In this document: positions 27,592-36,349 of the stretch, piece by piece
How the letters are laid out: the number at the start of each line of letters is the position of its first letter
Position numbering within the stretch: the first letter of the stretch is position 1
Source: Olivibacter sp. SDN3
GTDB taxonomy: Bacteria; Bacteroidota; Bacteroidia; Sphingobacteriales; Sphingobacteriaceae
Length of the DNA stretch: 64,000 bases
Direction of reading: 5' to 3'
Assembly: GCF_014334135.1 (NCBI RefSeq)
Contig: NZ_CP060497.1
Span: 1,426,001 to 1,490,000, forward strand
Made by a program: the position numbers and the translations under genes
The notes under the pieces: model-generated
The model's database searches: none
Seen by the model: the letters and a program-made list of their open reading frames with translations, nothing else
Told to the model about the DNA's origin: nothing

Positions 27592-28084
27592 TTTCGTATT
27601 TGCAATAATTCAAAGCCCTGCTTACCATCTCCTCGGAGTCCATCTGATCGGAATGCAAGATCAGGTGCTTTTCTTTCAAAGGCTCAAATGCAGCTTTGAT
27701 CTTTTTGTAGATCGAAAAGTCGGCCTCACTATCCACCCTTTTTTTAGCTATACGCTCTTTGATGACTTCTTCGGAGGCCTGTATTTCTATAAAATACAGG
27801 GGAACTTTAAATTTCGTTGCTGTTTCTACAAAAAGTGCTCGAGTTTGTGCTTTATGGAATGTGGCATCCAGTACTACATGCTTCCTGTCTTTTACGGCCG
27901 CTTCTGCCAAGCCTAGCATCGACTGATAGACCTCAAGTTTGGTCTGCTCATCGTATTTTCCTCTTTGCTCCAAAGCTGTTCGCACCCGGTCGCTCGAGAC
28001 ATGTACGCCGTCTATATTCCAAGCCAAATGTTTTGCCAGAAAGGTTTTCCCGCTTCCCGGCAATCCGATTACAGCAACTACCAT
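27578..28084 (-). CDS. P-loop kinase of the AAA_33/COG0645 type
   Basis: A 168-residue nucleotide kinase-like protein: Walker A GLPGSGKTFLAKHLAW at the N terminus, DGVHVSSDRVRTAL, VVLDATFHKAQTRALF (Walker B region) and a lid-like VIKERIAKKRV. It overlaps the following phosphotransferase-like gene by 14 bases, so translation is likely coupled. In other bacteria the two modules are joined in one chain, which suggests a physical or functional partnership. Confidence 0.82.
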   Translation of the reverse strand: MVVAVIGLPGSGKTFLAKHLAWNIDGVHVSSDRVRTALEQRGKYDEQTKLEVYQSMLGLAEAAVKDRKHVVLDATFHKAQTRALFVETATKFKVPLYFIEIQASEEVIKERIAKKRVDSEADFSIYKKIKAAFEPLKEKHLILHSDQMDSEEMVSRALNYCKYENEKK

Positions 28085-28230
28085 GTCTTTCCATTTTTAA
28101 CTTTTCGCTAAAGCGCGGAGGCTGTACTTTTGCTCTCTTTAATCAAAGGTACTGTTTTGACCCGGTCAATGGAAATAGACCTCCTTCCCTTAAAATAAAC
28201 CAGGGAATCTCGACGAATCGACTCCGTCGT

Positions 28231-28518
28231 CTATGGTTGTTGCATAATGGCATAAATACCTGCTTCTATTAATTTATCTCGACCTTCTTTTACTCCTTTT
28301 ATTATGGTTGGATTTACAACCTTAACAGCAAGTAGCTCTAGGATTAAATATTTAACAGAAATTAACAGGAGAGGAGTTACTGATATGTTCATTAAAAGCT
28401 TTCTTATGTAAATAAAACCGAAAGCATTAATATGGCAAGCGATCAGAGCGGCAATAGCCAATCCGGTAGATAGCTTATGGAATGAATGACCTAAAATGTA
28501 CTCAAAGGCAACCTCCAA
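28231..28518 (-). CDS. Small hydrophobic protein, unknown
   Basis: A 95-residue frame with two hydrophobic stretches (STGLAIAALIACHINAFGF and SVTPLLLISVKYLILELLAV) and a basic C-terminal tail. It starts with TTG four bases after the MFS transporter stop, so its translation would depend on coupling to that gene; no ATG lies near the expected start. It could be a small membrane accessory of the transporter or an unexpressed frame. No family is recognised. Confidence 0.45.
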   Translation of the reverse strand: MEVAFEYILGHSFHKLSTGLAIAALIACHINAFGFIYIRKLLMNISVTPLLLISVKYLILELLAVKVVNPTIIKGVKEGRDKLIEAGIYAIMQQP

Positions 28519-28522
28519 GTGA

Positions 28523-29701
28523 TTACGTTCTTCTTAACACCTGAACAAGTGAAAAGATCAATGCCGCCATCAAAAAATAGCAAATGGCTAAGGAACTTTG
28601 ATTATTTACGCTTACCAGGTGTACCGTACCGTAACTTAATACTGAAGTGACCAGGTAAGCTCCTCCGCTGGTAATGCCACTGGAAATACCTGCGATCTCG
28701 GGAAATCGTGTTAAACAAAAGGTAAAATAAACATTATAAATAAAACCCGAACATACATGCATGGCGAATACGAACAACATCAGGACGTATATATCGGTAA
28801 CGAAGATTCCTACAAAAAACATCAATAAAGCAATGGTACATTCAGCTATATTAGCGATGTTAAGCTTAGCCAATAGCGGTTTACCGATGAGGCGCTTAGC
28901 TAATATGCCACCCGAAAAAATTCCCAGGCCAGAGATGAGCGCGCAGTATCCCGTGACGATTGAGGAAAACCGGAACTGACCTTCGATAATAAATGGTGCT
29001 GTCATAGCAAAAACCAGCACCATGGCATAACTCGCTCCCAGGATAAGAAGTCCAAGTGAGAATTCTGGTGTTCCGAGGATTTTACGATAGTTACTAAAGA
29101 TAATCGAAGCCTGGAAAGGTTGCTTACTGCGCATAGCTTCGCCGGAAAAAAAGACTTCAATCAAGAAGGACACCAGCGCATACCCGCCTAGAAAAATAAA
29201 ATTTGATCGCCAGCCCCAGTATGCTTGCAGATAGCCTCCTAAAAACGGTGCAGTAATTGGTCCCAGGGCCCAAATAATAGACAGCAAACTCATGTAATGT
29301 TTTAGCTTCTCGCCACTGTAAATGTCTACCAAAAAAGCACGTTTTCCCACAACAATCAGGGCCGTTAATACGCCCTGAAGGACACGTATCAAATAAATGA
29401 GATAAAGATTTGGAACATAAGCGATCAACAGATTACTCAAGGCAAATAATAGGAGCGCACTCAATACGATTCGATATCGGCCAAAGCTATCGACCAAACT
29501 TCCCGCAAAGAACATCGTCACCCCGTAACTTATGAGAAAACAAGTGAGCGTTATTTGAATGCCGCCGGCAGAGGTGTTGAATACCGACTGCATCTCCGGA
29601 AACGAAGGTATGTAGATGTCCGTAACCAGTCCGGATAGGGGTATTAAGATAAAGGTCGAAAGCGTACTTATCTTTTCATACTTACTGTTATATGATTTCA
29701 T
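28523..29701 (-). CDS. MFS transporter, Bcr/CflA-type drug/proton antiporter
   Basis: About 392 residues with 12 predicted membrane helices. The first helix ends in the Bcr/CflA-like LSGLVTDIYIPSFPEMQ, loop 2-3 carries the MFS motif GSLVDSFGRYRIV, and motif C-like glycines and prolines lie in IWALGPITAPFLGGYL. I take the ATG at 29701, not the GTG at 29707. Family members export small molecules against protons; the substrate is not identifiable here. Confidence 0.85.
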   Translation of the reverse strand: MKSYNSKYEKISTLSTFILIPLSGLVTDIYIPSFPEMQSVFNTSAGGIQITLTCFLISYGVTMFFAGSLVDSFGRYRIVLSALLLFALSNLLIAYVPNLYLIYLIRVLQGVLTALIVVGKRAFLVDIYSGEKLKHYMSLLSIIWALGPITAPFLGGYLQAYWGWRSNFIFLGGYALVSFLIEVFFSGEAMRSKQPFQASIIFSNYRKILGTPEFSLGLLILGASYAMVLVFAMTAPFIIEGQFRFSSIVTGYCALISGLGIFSGGILAKRLIGKPLLAKLNIANIAECTIALLMFFVGIFVTDIYVLMLFVFAMHVCSGFIYNVYFTFCLTRFPEIAGISSGITSGGAYLVTSVLSYGTVHLVSVNNQSSLAICYFLMAALIFSLVQVLRRT

Positions 29702-29876
29702 GGGCACATATTTGTTCGCGGAACAAAACTAGCGTCCCAGACGGACTTAAAAAAGAAGGTATGCTATATTATGACCATTATGAGACGAAAAATACAGTTA
29801 GTCCATTCCCGGTATGCCCTGCAGAGGTTACCAGGAATCGGGAAAGGCCTTTGGTTTAATTTCCGTCTTTTATTTA

Positions 29877-30725
29877 TCAATCTTTTGCATAAACTACGAA
29901 GAACATAGCGGGAGTATGAGCGGCTTTTTCAAACGTAATGCTTTCTTCTTTGGCTTCTTTGCTATAAACATAACCGCTCTCGTCACTCAAAGATAAGGTT
30001 AACACGTTACTGTATTCACCAAATGTTCCCCAAGCATCTACCCACTCTAATACAGCAATCAATTCTTTATCGATGCTTAAGTTATACTTATCCAAATCAA
30101 GTGTTACCCATTTTCTCTTTTTATCGGTGTGAATAATAATATCTTCACTTAAAATGGAGCTGTCTGGTTTTTGCTCTTTAACAACTTGAAAGTTTACACG
30201 AAAAGCTACGCTATCCCAATCATTATCGATAATCCTAAAGTGAAAGGATTTAATTTTTGTAGGTTCTTTAGGATTTTCTATTAATACACCTCTTATCCTT
30301 CCTTTACTACTTGCAAAATCTCCCCAGCCTGTCCTTTTATTACCCACCTTAGTATATCCTAGTTTTTCAAATCTTTGCTTACCAATAGCAATACTTACCG
30401 TATCCATCTTAAAAGAAACCGGGTTGAGCTTCACTATATTAGCTGGAGTGGAAATCAATTGTTTCAGGTTGAATGTTTTCTCTTCATAGCCCAGTGAGCG
30501 GAACTTCACCTCATCAACATGATTGGAGGTGTCAATTGTCAGTATAAACATTCCTTCCCTAGATGCTATCGTTCTAACATTCTTTCCTTCAATCAATAAG
30601 GTTGCATAGGGTATTGTTTCTCCGGTATGCTCATCAATAACTGTCCCCTTAATGGTCTGCCCGTGTGCATATGCACTTACGGCTAATAATATGAACCCTA
30701 ATAATATATGGTGAAGGTTTAGCAT
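29877..30725 (-). CDS. Exported carboxypeptidase-regulatory-like domain protein
   Basis: Signal peptide (HHILLGFILLAVSAYAHGQ), then a TonB-receptor-like beta-sandwich (TIKGTVIDEHTGETIPYATLLIEGKN to VDEVKFRSLGYEEKTF). A beta-rich C-terminal part of about 170 residues contains FHFRIIDNDWDSVAFRVNF, but there is no outer-membrane barrel. Such proteins are common in Bacteroidota, where the first domain also occurs at the front of SusC-like receptors. Single gene, convergent with nothing close; role unknown. Confidence 0.75.
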   Translation of the reverse strand: MLNLHHILLGFILLAVSAYAHGQTIKGTVIDEHTGETIPYATLLIEGKNVRTIASREGMFILTIDTSNHVDEVKFRSLGYEEKTFNLKQLISTPANIVKLNPVSFKMDTVSIAIGKQRFEKLGYTKVGNKRTGWGDFASSKGRIRGVLIENPKEPTKIKSFHFRIIDNDWDSVAFRVNFQVVKEQKPDSSILSEDIIIHTDKKRKWVTLDLDKYNLSIDKELIAVLEWVDAWGTFGEYSNVLTLSLSDESGYVYSKEAKEESITFEKAAHTPAMFFVVYAKD

Positions 30726-30856
30726 TGCTGAAGGTTTACGATATAAAAAACACCTAAATATAATTTAAATTTTAATCTTTTGATAATGCAATGCCTTATA
30801 GCTAATAAATAGGAAAAGGAATGTTAAATTAGCAAGTAAATATAACGAACGATCAA

Positions 30857-31732
30857 ATGCCTGAATATGTTCTGCTCGTAGGAAATGACATCAATAATAT
30901 TTCTCCCGGGAAAAGCTGGAACGAACTCCTGGAAGATATAAAAGCCCATTTCAACGTAGGATACATCCAAAATGAAGACAAACCTTTTCCTATGCTTTAT
31001 GAGGAAATATTTTTGGGAGCTGTAGAAAATGGATCGGTTACAGAAGAAAAAAACCTGAAAACTTTCATTGCTGAAAACGTATCGAAAATTATAAGCAATG
31101 AATTTCATGAGGAAATTAGACAACTCCCTGTGTCGCATATCATGACCACCAATTACGAATTTGCTATTGAAGGTATAGTTCCCGAAAATAATAACAGCAT
31201 TGTCAAAGAGACGACATATAGCTTATTTCGTCGATATATGCTCGCCGATAAAACTTATTGGCATATCCATGGCGACTGCAATAATCCCAGTTCGATAAAC
31301 CTTGGATATGAACATTATTGTGGCCAGCTTCAGGGGATGCGTAACTACACGGTATCTGGAACAAACTATACTTCCAAAGCGGTTATAAAAACACCGCTCA
31401 TTAGACGTTTAGCAAAAGGGAAACAACCTAATTATCAATCGTGGATAGATCTTTTCTTCACGAAAGACGTGTACATCTTCGGATTATCTCTGGATTATGT
31501 AGAATCTGATCTTTGGTGGCTGCTTACCTATCGTGCTAGGAATAAATTTTACAGAAAAAGTGCGTTTATAAAAAACAAGATCCATTACTTTATACCGCTA
31601 GAATATGCGGAAACCGCAAAGGGGAAACTAACACTCTTAAAAGCTAATGATGTAGACGTTCACGTTATTAAGCAAAAGGATAAACAGCTTTATTATAAAG
31701 AAATAATTAGCTTACTCAAACACCTGGCCTGA
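30857..31732 (+). CDS. SIR2-like domain protein
   Basis: A 291-residue protein with SIR2_2-like signatures: the N-terminal nucleotide loop VLLVGNDINNISPGKSWNELL, the catalytic-type Asn in HIMTTNYEFAIEG, His in YWHIHGDCNNPSSINLGYEHY, and a late segment VYIFGLSLDYVESDLWWLL. No added effector or sensor domain is present. SIR2-like domains in bacteria are often NAD-consuming modules of phage defence systems, usually with a partner. None is obvious here; the next gene is small and on the other strand. Defence is only a possibility. Confidence 0.78.
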   Translation: MPEYVLLVGNDINNISPGKSWNELLEDIKAHFNVGYIQNEDKPFPMLYEEIFLGAVENGSVTEEKNLKTFIAENVSKIISNEFHEEIRQLPVSHIMTTNYEFAIEGIVPENNNSIVKETTYSLFRRYMLADKTYWHIHGDCNNPSSINLGYEHYCGQLQGMRNYTVSGTNYTSKAVIKTPLIRRLAKGKQPNYQSWIDLFFTKDVYIFGLSLDYVESDLWWLLTYRARNKFYRKSAFIKNKIHYFIPLEYAETAKGKLTLLKANDVDVHVIKQKDKQLYYKEIISLLKHLA

Positions 31733-31849
31733 GTAAAAATTGTATGGCATAACTGCACCTTGGAATGAATGTCCGTAAATAGGATAGCTATTTTCATTAG
31801 CTGTTTTTTTTTAGGCAGTTTTCAATCCCGGTTGTTCTTGCGATAAAAT

Positions 31850-32203
31850 TTAGTTGATTTTACGGCCGAAGGGCTTTGCATTAGCTATTTTTTCTTCAAT
31901 AGCTCGCTCTATAGCCTCTTTATTGGTGAAATCAATAGACGCCGCAATATTTTCTCCCGACTGATTAAGCAATTTAAAACCTATTGGCCTAGTATGTACT
32001 CTTTCTAACAGTTTGAAAAGATCTTGATGCATCTTAACCTCCATCCGATAGTTAATGTAAGCCTTCAGATAGGCCTTTTCGTCGGTCTTTGCATGAATAG
32101 TTTTTCCTCCTTTTTCCACCATTACGTATTGGCCGTAAAGGCTTCTTTCTTCAGCTATATCAATATATTGGTATAGTTTCTTTCTTTTAAAGAGTGTTAT
32201 CAT
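31850..32203 (-). CDS. Hypothetical protein (117 aa)
   Basis: From the ATG at 32203 it reads MITLFKRKKLYQYIDIAEER, then a mixed alpha/beta protein rich in Lys and Glu (EKAYLKAYINYRMEVKMHQD; DFTNKEAIERAIEEKIANAK). No signal peptide, membrane segment or known family is seen. A GTG at 32221 would add six residues. It lies between the SIR2-like gene (convergent) and the LytS-type kinase (divergent). Confidence 0.65.
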   Translation of the reverse strand: MITLFKRKKLYQYIDIAEERSLYGQYVMVEKGGKTIHAKTDEKAYLKAYINYRMEVKMHQDLFKLLERVHTRPIGFKLLNQSGENIAASIDFTNKEAIERAIEEKIANAKPFGRKIN

Positions 32204-32343
32204 AAAAATAGACAAATGCACTATTCAACAATCTTAATAATCTATTTTTGTAAATGCCCAATGTATTTTATTTTGTACTAATTTGCCTAATTAGCTAAAT
32301 TTTATGAAATTTATTACATTAACTCAAGTATTAGATAGATGAC

Positions 32344-33405
32344 ATGCCCTTTGCGATAGATTTAAAAAAAAAGAAAATACTTCCTTGGCATGTATTGGGC
32401 TGGCTTATTCTAATAACCTATGAAATTACCTTTTTGATAGCACTAAAGGTAGAGATGACGGCTTTGGGTCTCTTCGTTTCTTATTGCCTCATTATTACCC
32501 TGTTCTATTTTCATGCTTATGTGGTGATGCCTGTTAAGAACAGCTATTGGTTATTGCTTTTCATTCCTTTGGAGATCGTTGGTTTTTCCCTGATTGACAT
32601 TTGTTTTGAATATCTCGATTTTTACGCTACCCCTAATCAACGCCCTTCCTCTCTCAAGACTTCTCTCATTAAATATACTTACAGAGCGCTATATTTTATC
32701 ACTTTCAGTACTGTTTACTGGCTTTTTATGAATACCCTGCACAAACGAAACCACTTGATCAAACTGGATCGAAAACGACTAGCAGATGAACGTAAGCAGG
32801 CCGAGCTGGAAATGAAGCTGGTAAAATCACAAAACGCGAAATTACGTGCGCAAATTGAACCGCACTTTGTTTTCAACACGATGAACTTTATCTATGACTC
32901 GGTAGAGGGTGTGTCGGAAAAAGCGGGTGAAACAGTTTTATTGCTTTCAGAAATGATGCAATATGCATTGCAAAATACAGATGACAATTATGAAGTTCCT
33001 TTACAAATAGAATTGGAAAATATTAACAAGCTGATCAGGATCAATAACATCAGAACAAACAACAGGTTATACGTTAAACTGAAAACTACTTTGAATAAGG
33101 ATGAACATGTAAAAACTCTACCACTTTTATTTATTACATTTGTTGAGAACATGTATAAACATGGTGACTTAACGGATGAAAAGTATCCTGGAATCATTTA
33201 TATCGCCACTGCAAACGGCAACTTACTATTTAGTACCTGGAACAAAAAGCGATTAAGTAAACCTTTTCAGAGTAACTCGATGGGAATCATGAATGCTAAA
33301 GAAAGGTTGATAAATTTTTACGGTAATGAGCGATTTCGTTTGTCTGCCAATGAAGATGTCGAGGCGTTTTCGGTTGAGCTGAAAATTGCATATGCATATG
33401 ACTAG
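32344..33405 (+). CDS. LytS-type sensor histidine kinase
   Basis: Four N-terminal membrane helices (about 15-135), a short coiled linker (RKRLADERKQAELEMKLVKS), then the His_kinase box with the phospho-acceptor in QIEPHFVFNTMNFIYDS (about residue 178). An ATPase region follows with the N-box-like TFVENMYKHG and a G-box-like SMGIMNAKERLINFYG. It overlaps the LytTR regulator gene by a few bases, so the two form a two-component pair. The signal is unknown; these pairs often respond to envelope or nutrient conditions. Confidence 0.9.
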   Translation: MPFAIDLKKKKILPWHVLGWLILITYEITFLIALKVEMTALGLFVSYCLIITLFYFHAYVVMPVKNSYWLLLFIPLEIVGFSLIDICFEYLDFYATPNQRPSSLKTSLIKYTYRALYFITFSTVYWLFMNTLHKRNHLIKLDRKRLADERKQAELEMKLVKSQNAKLRAQIEPHFVFNTMNFIYDSVEGVSEKAGETVLLLSEMMQYALQNTDDNYEVPLQIELENINKLIRINNIRTNNRLYVKLKTTLNKDEHVKTLPLLFITFVENMYKHGDLTDEKYPGIIYIATANGNLLFSTWNKKRLSKPFQSNSMGIMNAKERLINFYGNERFRLSANEDVEAFSVELKIAYAYD

Positions 33406-34129
33406 TTGTTACATAATTGATGATGAGGACGCCGCTATAAGTTTGTTGAGTAAATTTATTGACAAAACGCCCGATCTTACCTTAGTGGGAGCATCAATAA
33501 ACCCATTGGAAGCTCTGCAAAAAATTCTAAACAAGGAGGTACAGGTTGACATTACTTTTCTGGATATTAACATGCCTGAAATATCAGGTTTGGAGCTAGC
33601 AAACTTAATTGGCAAATCAACACATATTATATTTACATCAGCTTATACACAATATGGGCTGGAAGCTTTCGATCGTGACGCTATTGACTATATAGCTAAG
33701 CCTTTTAGCTATGAGCGTTTTCTGCGGGCGGTTGCCCGATACATTAAATGGAAACAACATAAAGTTCAAGTACCACAGAAAAAACAAAGGTTCTTTTTTA
33801 TCAAAAACGATGTCAAAGGTAAACTCACTCGGGTACTCGTGGATGAAATTATCTATATCGAATCGTTAGCCAACTATATCGTAATCCATACCGGTACTGA
33901 AAAACATATCACGTATCTAACACTAACTGAAGCAGAAGAATACCTCGCATCTTACACCTTTGTTCGGGTACATAAATCAACTATGGTGAATCCTCTGAAT
34001 ATTAAAGCCATTGAGGGGAACAAGCTCATAATGGCTAACGATATCACTATCACAATAGGTTCCAGCTATAGAAAAACGCTATCAGAAAAACTAGGCGGCA
34101 GTTTGTTAGTGTCTAAAAGACGTAATTGA
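33398..34129 (+). CDS. LytTR-family response regulator
   Basis: Receiver domain (about 1-120): acidic pocket IIDDEDAAISLL, phospho-acceptor Asp in DITFLDINMPEISGLEL, Thr in IIFTSAYTQYG and Lys in DYIAKPFSYERF. The C-terminal LytTR DNA-binding domain (about 140-240) shows DEIIYIESLANYIVIHTG and FVRVHKSTMVNPLNIKAIEGN. The ATG at 33398 begins directly at the first receiver strand; ATG 33392 and TTG 33386 are upstream options. It overlaps the kinase stop by 8 bases. Confidence 0.92.
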   Translation: MTSCYIIDDEDAAISLLSKFIDKTPDLTLVGASINPLEALQKILNKEVQVDITFLDINMPEISGLELANLIGKSTHIIFTSAYTQYGLEAFDRDAIDYIAKPFSYERFLRAVARYIKWKQHKVQVPQKKQRFFFIKNDVKGKLTRVLVDEIIYIESLANYIVIHTGTEKHITYLTLTEAEEYLASYTFVRVHKSTMVNPLNIKAIEGNKLIMANDITITIGSSYRKTLSEKLGGSLLVSKRRN

Positions 34130-34284
34130 CCTTAGATTTTATTCCCCGTGCGGTAAATTATAAAGGAATAATCGTAAGATTAAACCACTTCTTATTTAGC
34201 TTTAAATACTCTGCTAAACTATGCTGAGGCAAAATTGCATGCAGTTAAACTGGCATTAAGCGCTTCTATATTAACTAAAATTCT

Positions 34285-34292
34285 TAGCTTTG
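34285..34292 (+). promoter_or_regulatory. Predicted -7 box of the GHKL ATPase gene
   Basis: TAGCTTTG matches TAnnTTTG and lies 19 bases before the ATG at 34311. It covers a TTG (34290) that would otherwise serve as an earlier start, so the ATG is preferred. It suggests transcription independent of the upstream regulator pair. Confidence 0.5.
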
Positions 34293-34310
34293 TTTATAAA
34301 CGGTTTCCTG

Positions 34311-35603
34311 ATGATAAACAAAGCAAATGTAACCAATGCCAGTATCGAATCTGCAGGTTTACCTAAGGATTATAAGCATGCTCTTGCTGAATATATATGG
34401 AATGGTTTTGACGCAAAGGCATCGCATGTAAATGTAGTGTTTGTGGCAAATGAACTTGGGTACCTGGAGCGTATCTCAATTGAAGACAATGGAGAAGGCA
34501 TCCCTTATGAAACACTCGACGAATCTTTTGGTAATTTCCTGGATTCTTTGAAAAAGAAGAATATCCAACGATCTTCTTATACAAAAGGCAAAAAAGGAAA
34601 AGGCAGATTTTCTTTCTCGCTATTTGCTACCAAAGCAAACTGGATTACAATTTATGAACATGGAGATAGTTTTCTGGAATATGAAATTAGCATAGAAGGG
34701 AACAAAAAAGAAGAATATGAGGATGCTGATAAGGGAGTTTCCACGAGAAAAAACACTGGCACCACTGTAACGCTTGAGGGTATATTCGGAATTACTGCTG
34801 ACGCCTTAACACATCAAGAGTTCTTAAATTATTTGGCAAGTGAGTTTGGTTGGTTTTTGTTCCTAAATAAAGATGCAGGCTATGTATTGTCTGTTCAGAA
34901 TAAACCCATAAGTTATGATCATCTGATACTGGAGAATGATACGGTAGTTTGGCAAATAGCCGATGCTACGGAACACACACAGTCATTTAAGGTTAACTAT
35001 CTGCGATGGGGTGAAAATATCGGTGATAAATACTATTATTACTACCTAAATGACGCCAACGTTGAAGTAGCAAAAGAGCTAACCAGCTATAATAACAACG
35101 CAATAGATTTTCACCACAGTGTTTATGTTCAATCCCACTTTTTTAATGCTTTCGAAAAAAGTATCCTAGATAAAGGTAGTGAAGAGCATCTTTTCACTTC
35201 ACTCAGCCATAACGTCATCTACAAAAAACTACATACGGAGTTAAAGGACTTGCTCCACAGAAAACAAAAGAAATTCATACGGGAAAGAGCCGCCGCTGAA
35301 CATCTATTGGAAATAGAAAAAGTAGGCTTGCTTCCTGCTTTTTCTAATCAACCCCATGACCAAGAAAGAAAAAAAGATTTGCTGACTGTAATTAAAGAAC
35401 TTTACTGTGTTCATCCTAGAATGCTGAAAGGATTGAAACAGGAACAAGAGAAAACTTTTATAGCTTTACTAAGCTTACTGCTAGAGAGTAACAAAAGGGT
35501 GAATATTTTACAGGTTATAGAGCAGGTAATACCGTTAACAGCCAATGAGAAAGAAGTATTGGGCAATGTATTGAAGAAACCTGTTTTTACTGGAGTTACA
35601 TAG
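34311..35603 (+). CDS. GHKL-family ATPase (HATPase_c_3 type), stand-alone
   Basis: The N-terminal GHKL ATP-binding fold is readable in order: N-box EYIWNGFDAKASHVNV, G1 IEDNGEGIP, ATP-lid/G2 TKGKKGKGRFSFSLFATKA and GTTVTLEG. A transducer-like beta domain and a helical Lys/Glu-rich C-terminal half follow (HRKQKKFIRERAAAEHLLEIEK). There is no histidine-kinase, gyrase or MutL endonuclease motif. It resembles Hsp90/MutL/MORC-like ATPases, some of which are reported with restriction systems. The partner is unknown, though an unrelated SIR2-like gene lies 2.6 kb upstream. Not typical of two-component kinases. Confidence 0.8.
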   Translation: MINKANVTNASIESAGLPKDYKHALAEYIWNGFDAKASHVNVVFVANELGYLERISIEDNGEGIPYETLDESFGNFLDSLKKKNIQRSSYTKGKKGKGRFSFSLFATKANWITIYEHGDSFLEYEISIEGNKKEEYEDADKGVSTRKNTGTTVTLEGIFGITADALTHQEFLNYLASEFGWFLFLNKDAGYVLSVQNKPISYDHLILENDTVVWQIADATEHTQSFKVNYLRWGENIGDKYYYYYLNDANVEVAKELTSYNNNAIDFHHSVYVQSHFFNAFEKSILDKGSEEHLFTSLSHNVIYKKLHTELKDLLHRKQKKFIRERAAAEHLLEIEKVGLLPAFSNQPHDQERKKDLLTVIKELYCVHPRMLKGLKQEQEKTFIALLSLLLESNKRVNILQVIEQVIPLTANEKEVLGNVLKKPVFTGVT

Positions 35604-35630
35604 TCTTTTTGTACTTATGTATGATAACTT

Positions 35631-36317
35631 ATGAGAAAAAGAATAACTGTGTTTGGGTTTATTGCTATCTTTTCCGTCATAGCTATCTATGCACAAAGCG
35701 TTTTCGTTTCGAAAAACCCTCTTACTGACTCCGATAACCCTGAAACCGATCAAGATAGTCTGAAGAATAAAATAAAAGATGGCGATATTATTTTTCATAC
35801 TTCACTTTCTGATCAAAGTAAAGTTATTCAACTGGCCACAGGATCAAAGTATTCGCATTGTGCCTTGATTTTTAAAGATGGTAAAGAATATGTTGTTTTT
35901 GAAGCTGCTCAAATTGTTAAACGGGTACCACTTAATGAATGGATAGCCCGTGGACAGAACAGTAAATACGTCGTCAAACGCCTTAAAAATGCAGACCAAA
36001 TTTTAACCCCCATTACATTGGCAAAAATGAAAGCAATTGGTAAGAGCTTCGACGGAAAATCGTACGATCTTACTTTTGAGTGGAACGACAATGAAATGTA
36101 TTGCTCAGAGTTGATCTGGAAAATATATCAACGGACAACTGGTCTTGAAATTGGCAAACTTCAGCGACTAGGTACTTTCGACATAAGCAGTCATACGGTG
36201 CAAAACAAAATAAAAGAACGTTATGGTAATCACGTACCTTTAGATGAACTGGTAATATCCCCAGCGGCTATTTTTAATAGTGACCTTTTGACTACTGTAG
36301 CTACAAATGAAGATTAA
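35631..36317 (+). CDS. YiiX-type permuted papain-fold amidase/peptidase, exported
   Basis: A 228-residue protein with an N-terminal signal or anchor (ITVFGFIAIFSVIAIYAQS). The permuted NlpC/P60-like core follows: KDGDIIFHTS, the catalytic His at residue 76 in GSKYSHCALIF, and the catalytic Cys at residue 158 in NEMYCSELIWKIY. The order His before Cys is the hallmark of the YaeF/YiiX family. Members are proposed lipid- or peptide-amidases at the cell envelope. The gene starts 27 bases after the ATPase gene, so it may be co-transcribed. Confidence 0.85.
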   Translation: MRKRITVFGFIAIFSVIAIYAQSVFVSKNPLTDSDNPETDQDSLKNKIKDGDIIFHTSLSDQSKVIQLATGSKYSHCALIFKDGKEYVVFEAAQIVKRVPLNEWIARGQNSKYVVKRLKNADQILTPITLAKMKAIGKSFDGKSYDLTFEWNDNEMYCSELIWKIYQRTTGLEIGKLQRLGTFDISSHTVQNKIKERYGNHVPLDELVISPAAIFNSDLLTTVATNED

Positions 36318-36349
36318 CCAAATGCGTTTAACTTTAATGATTATATTTA

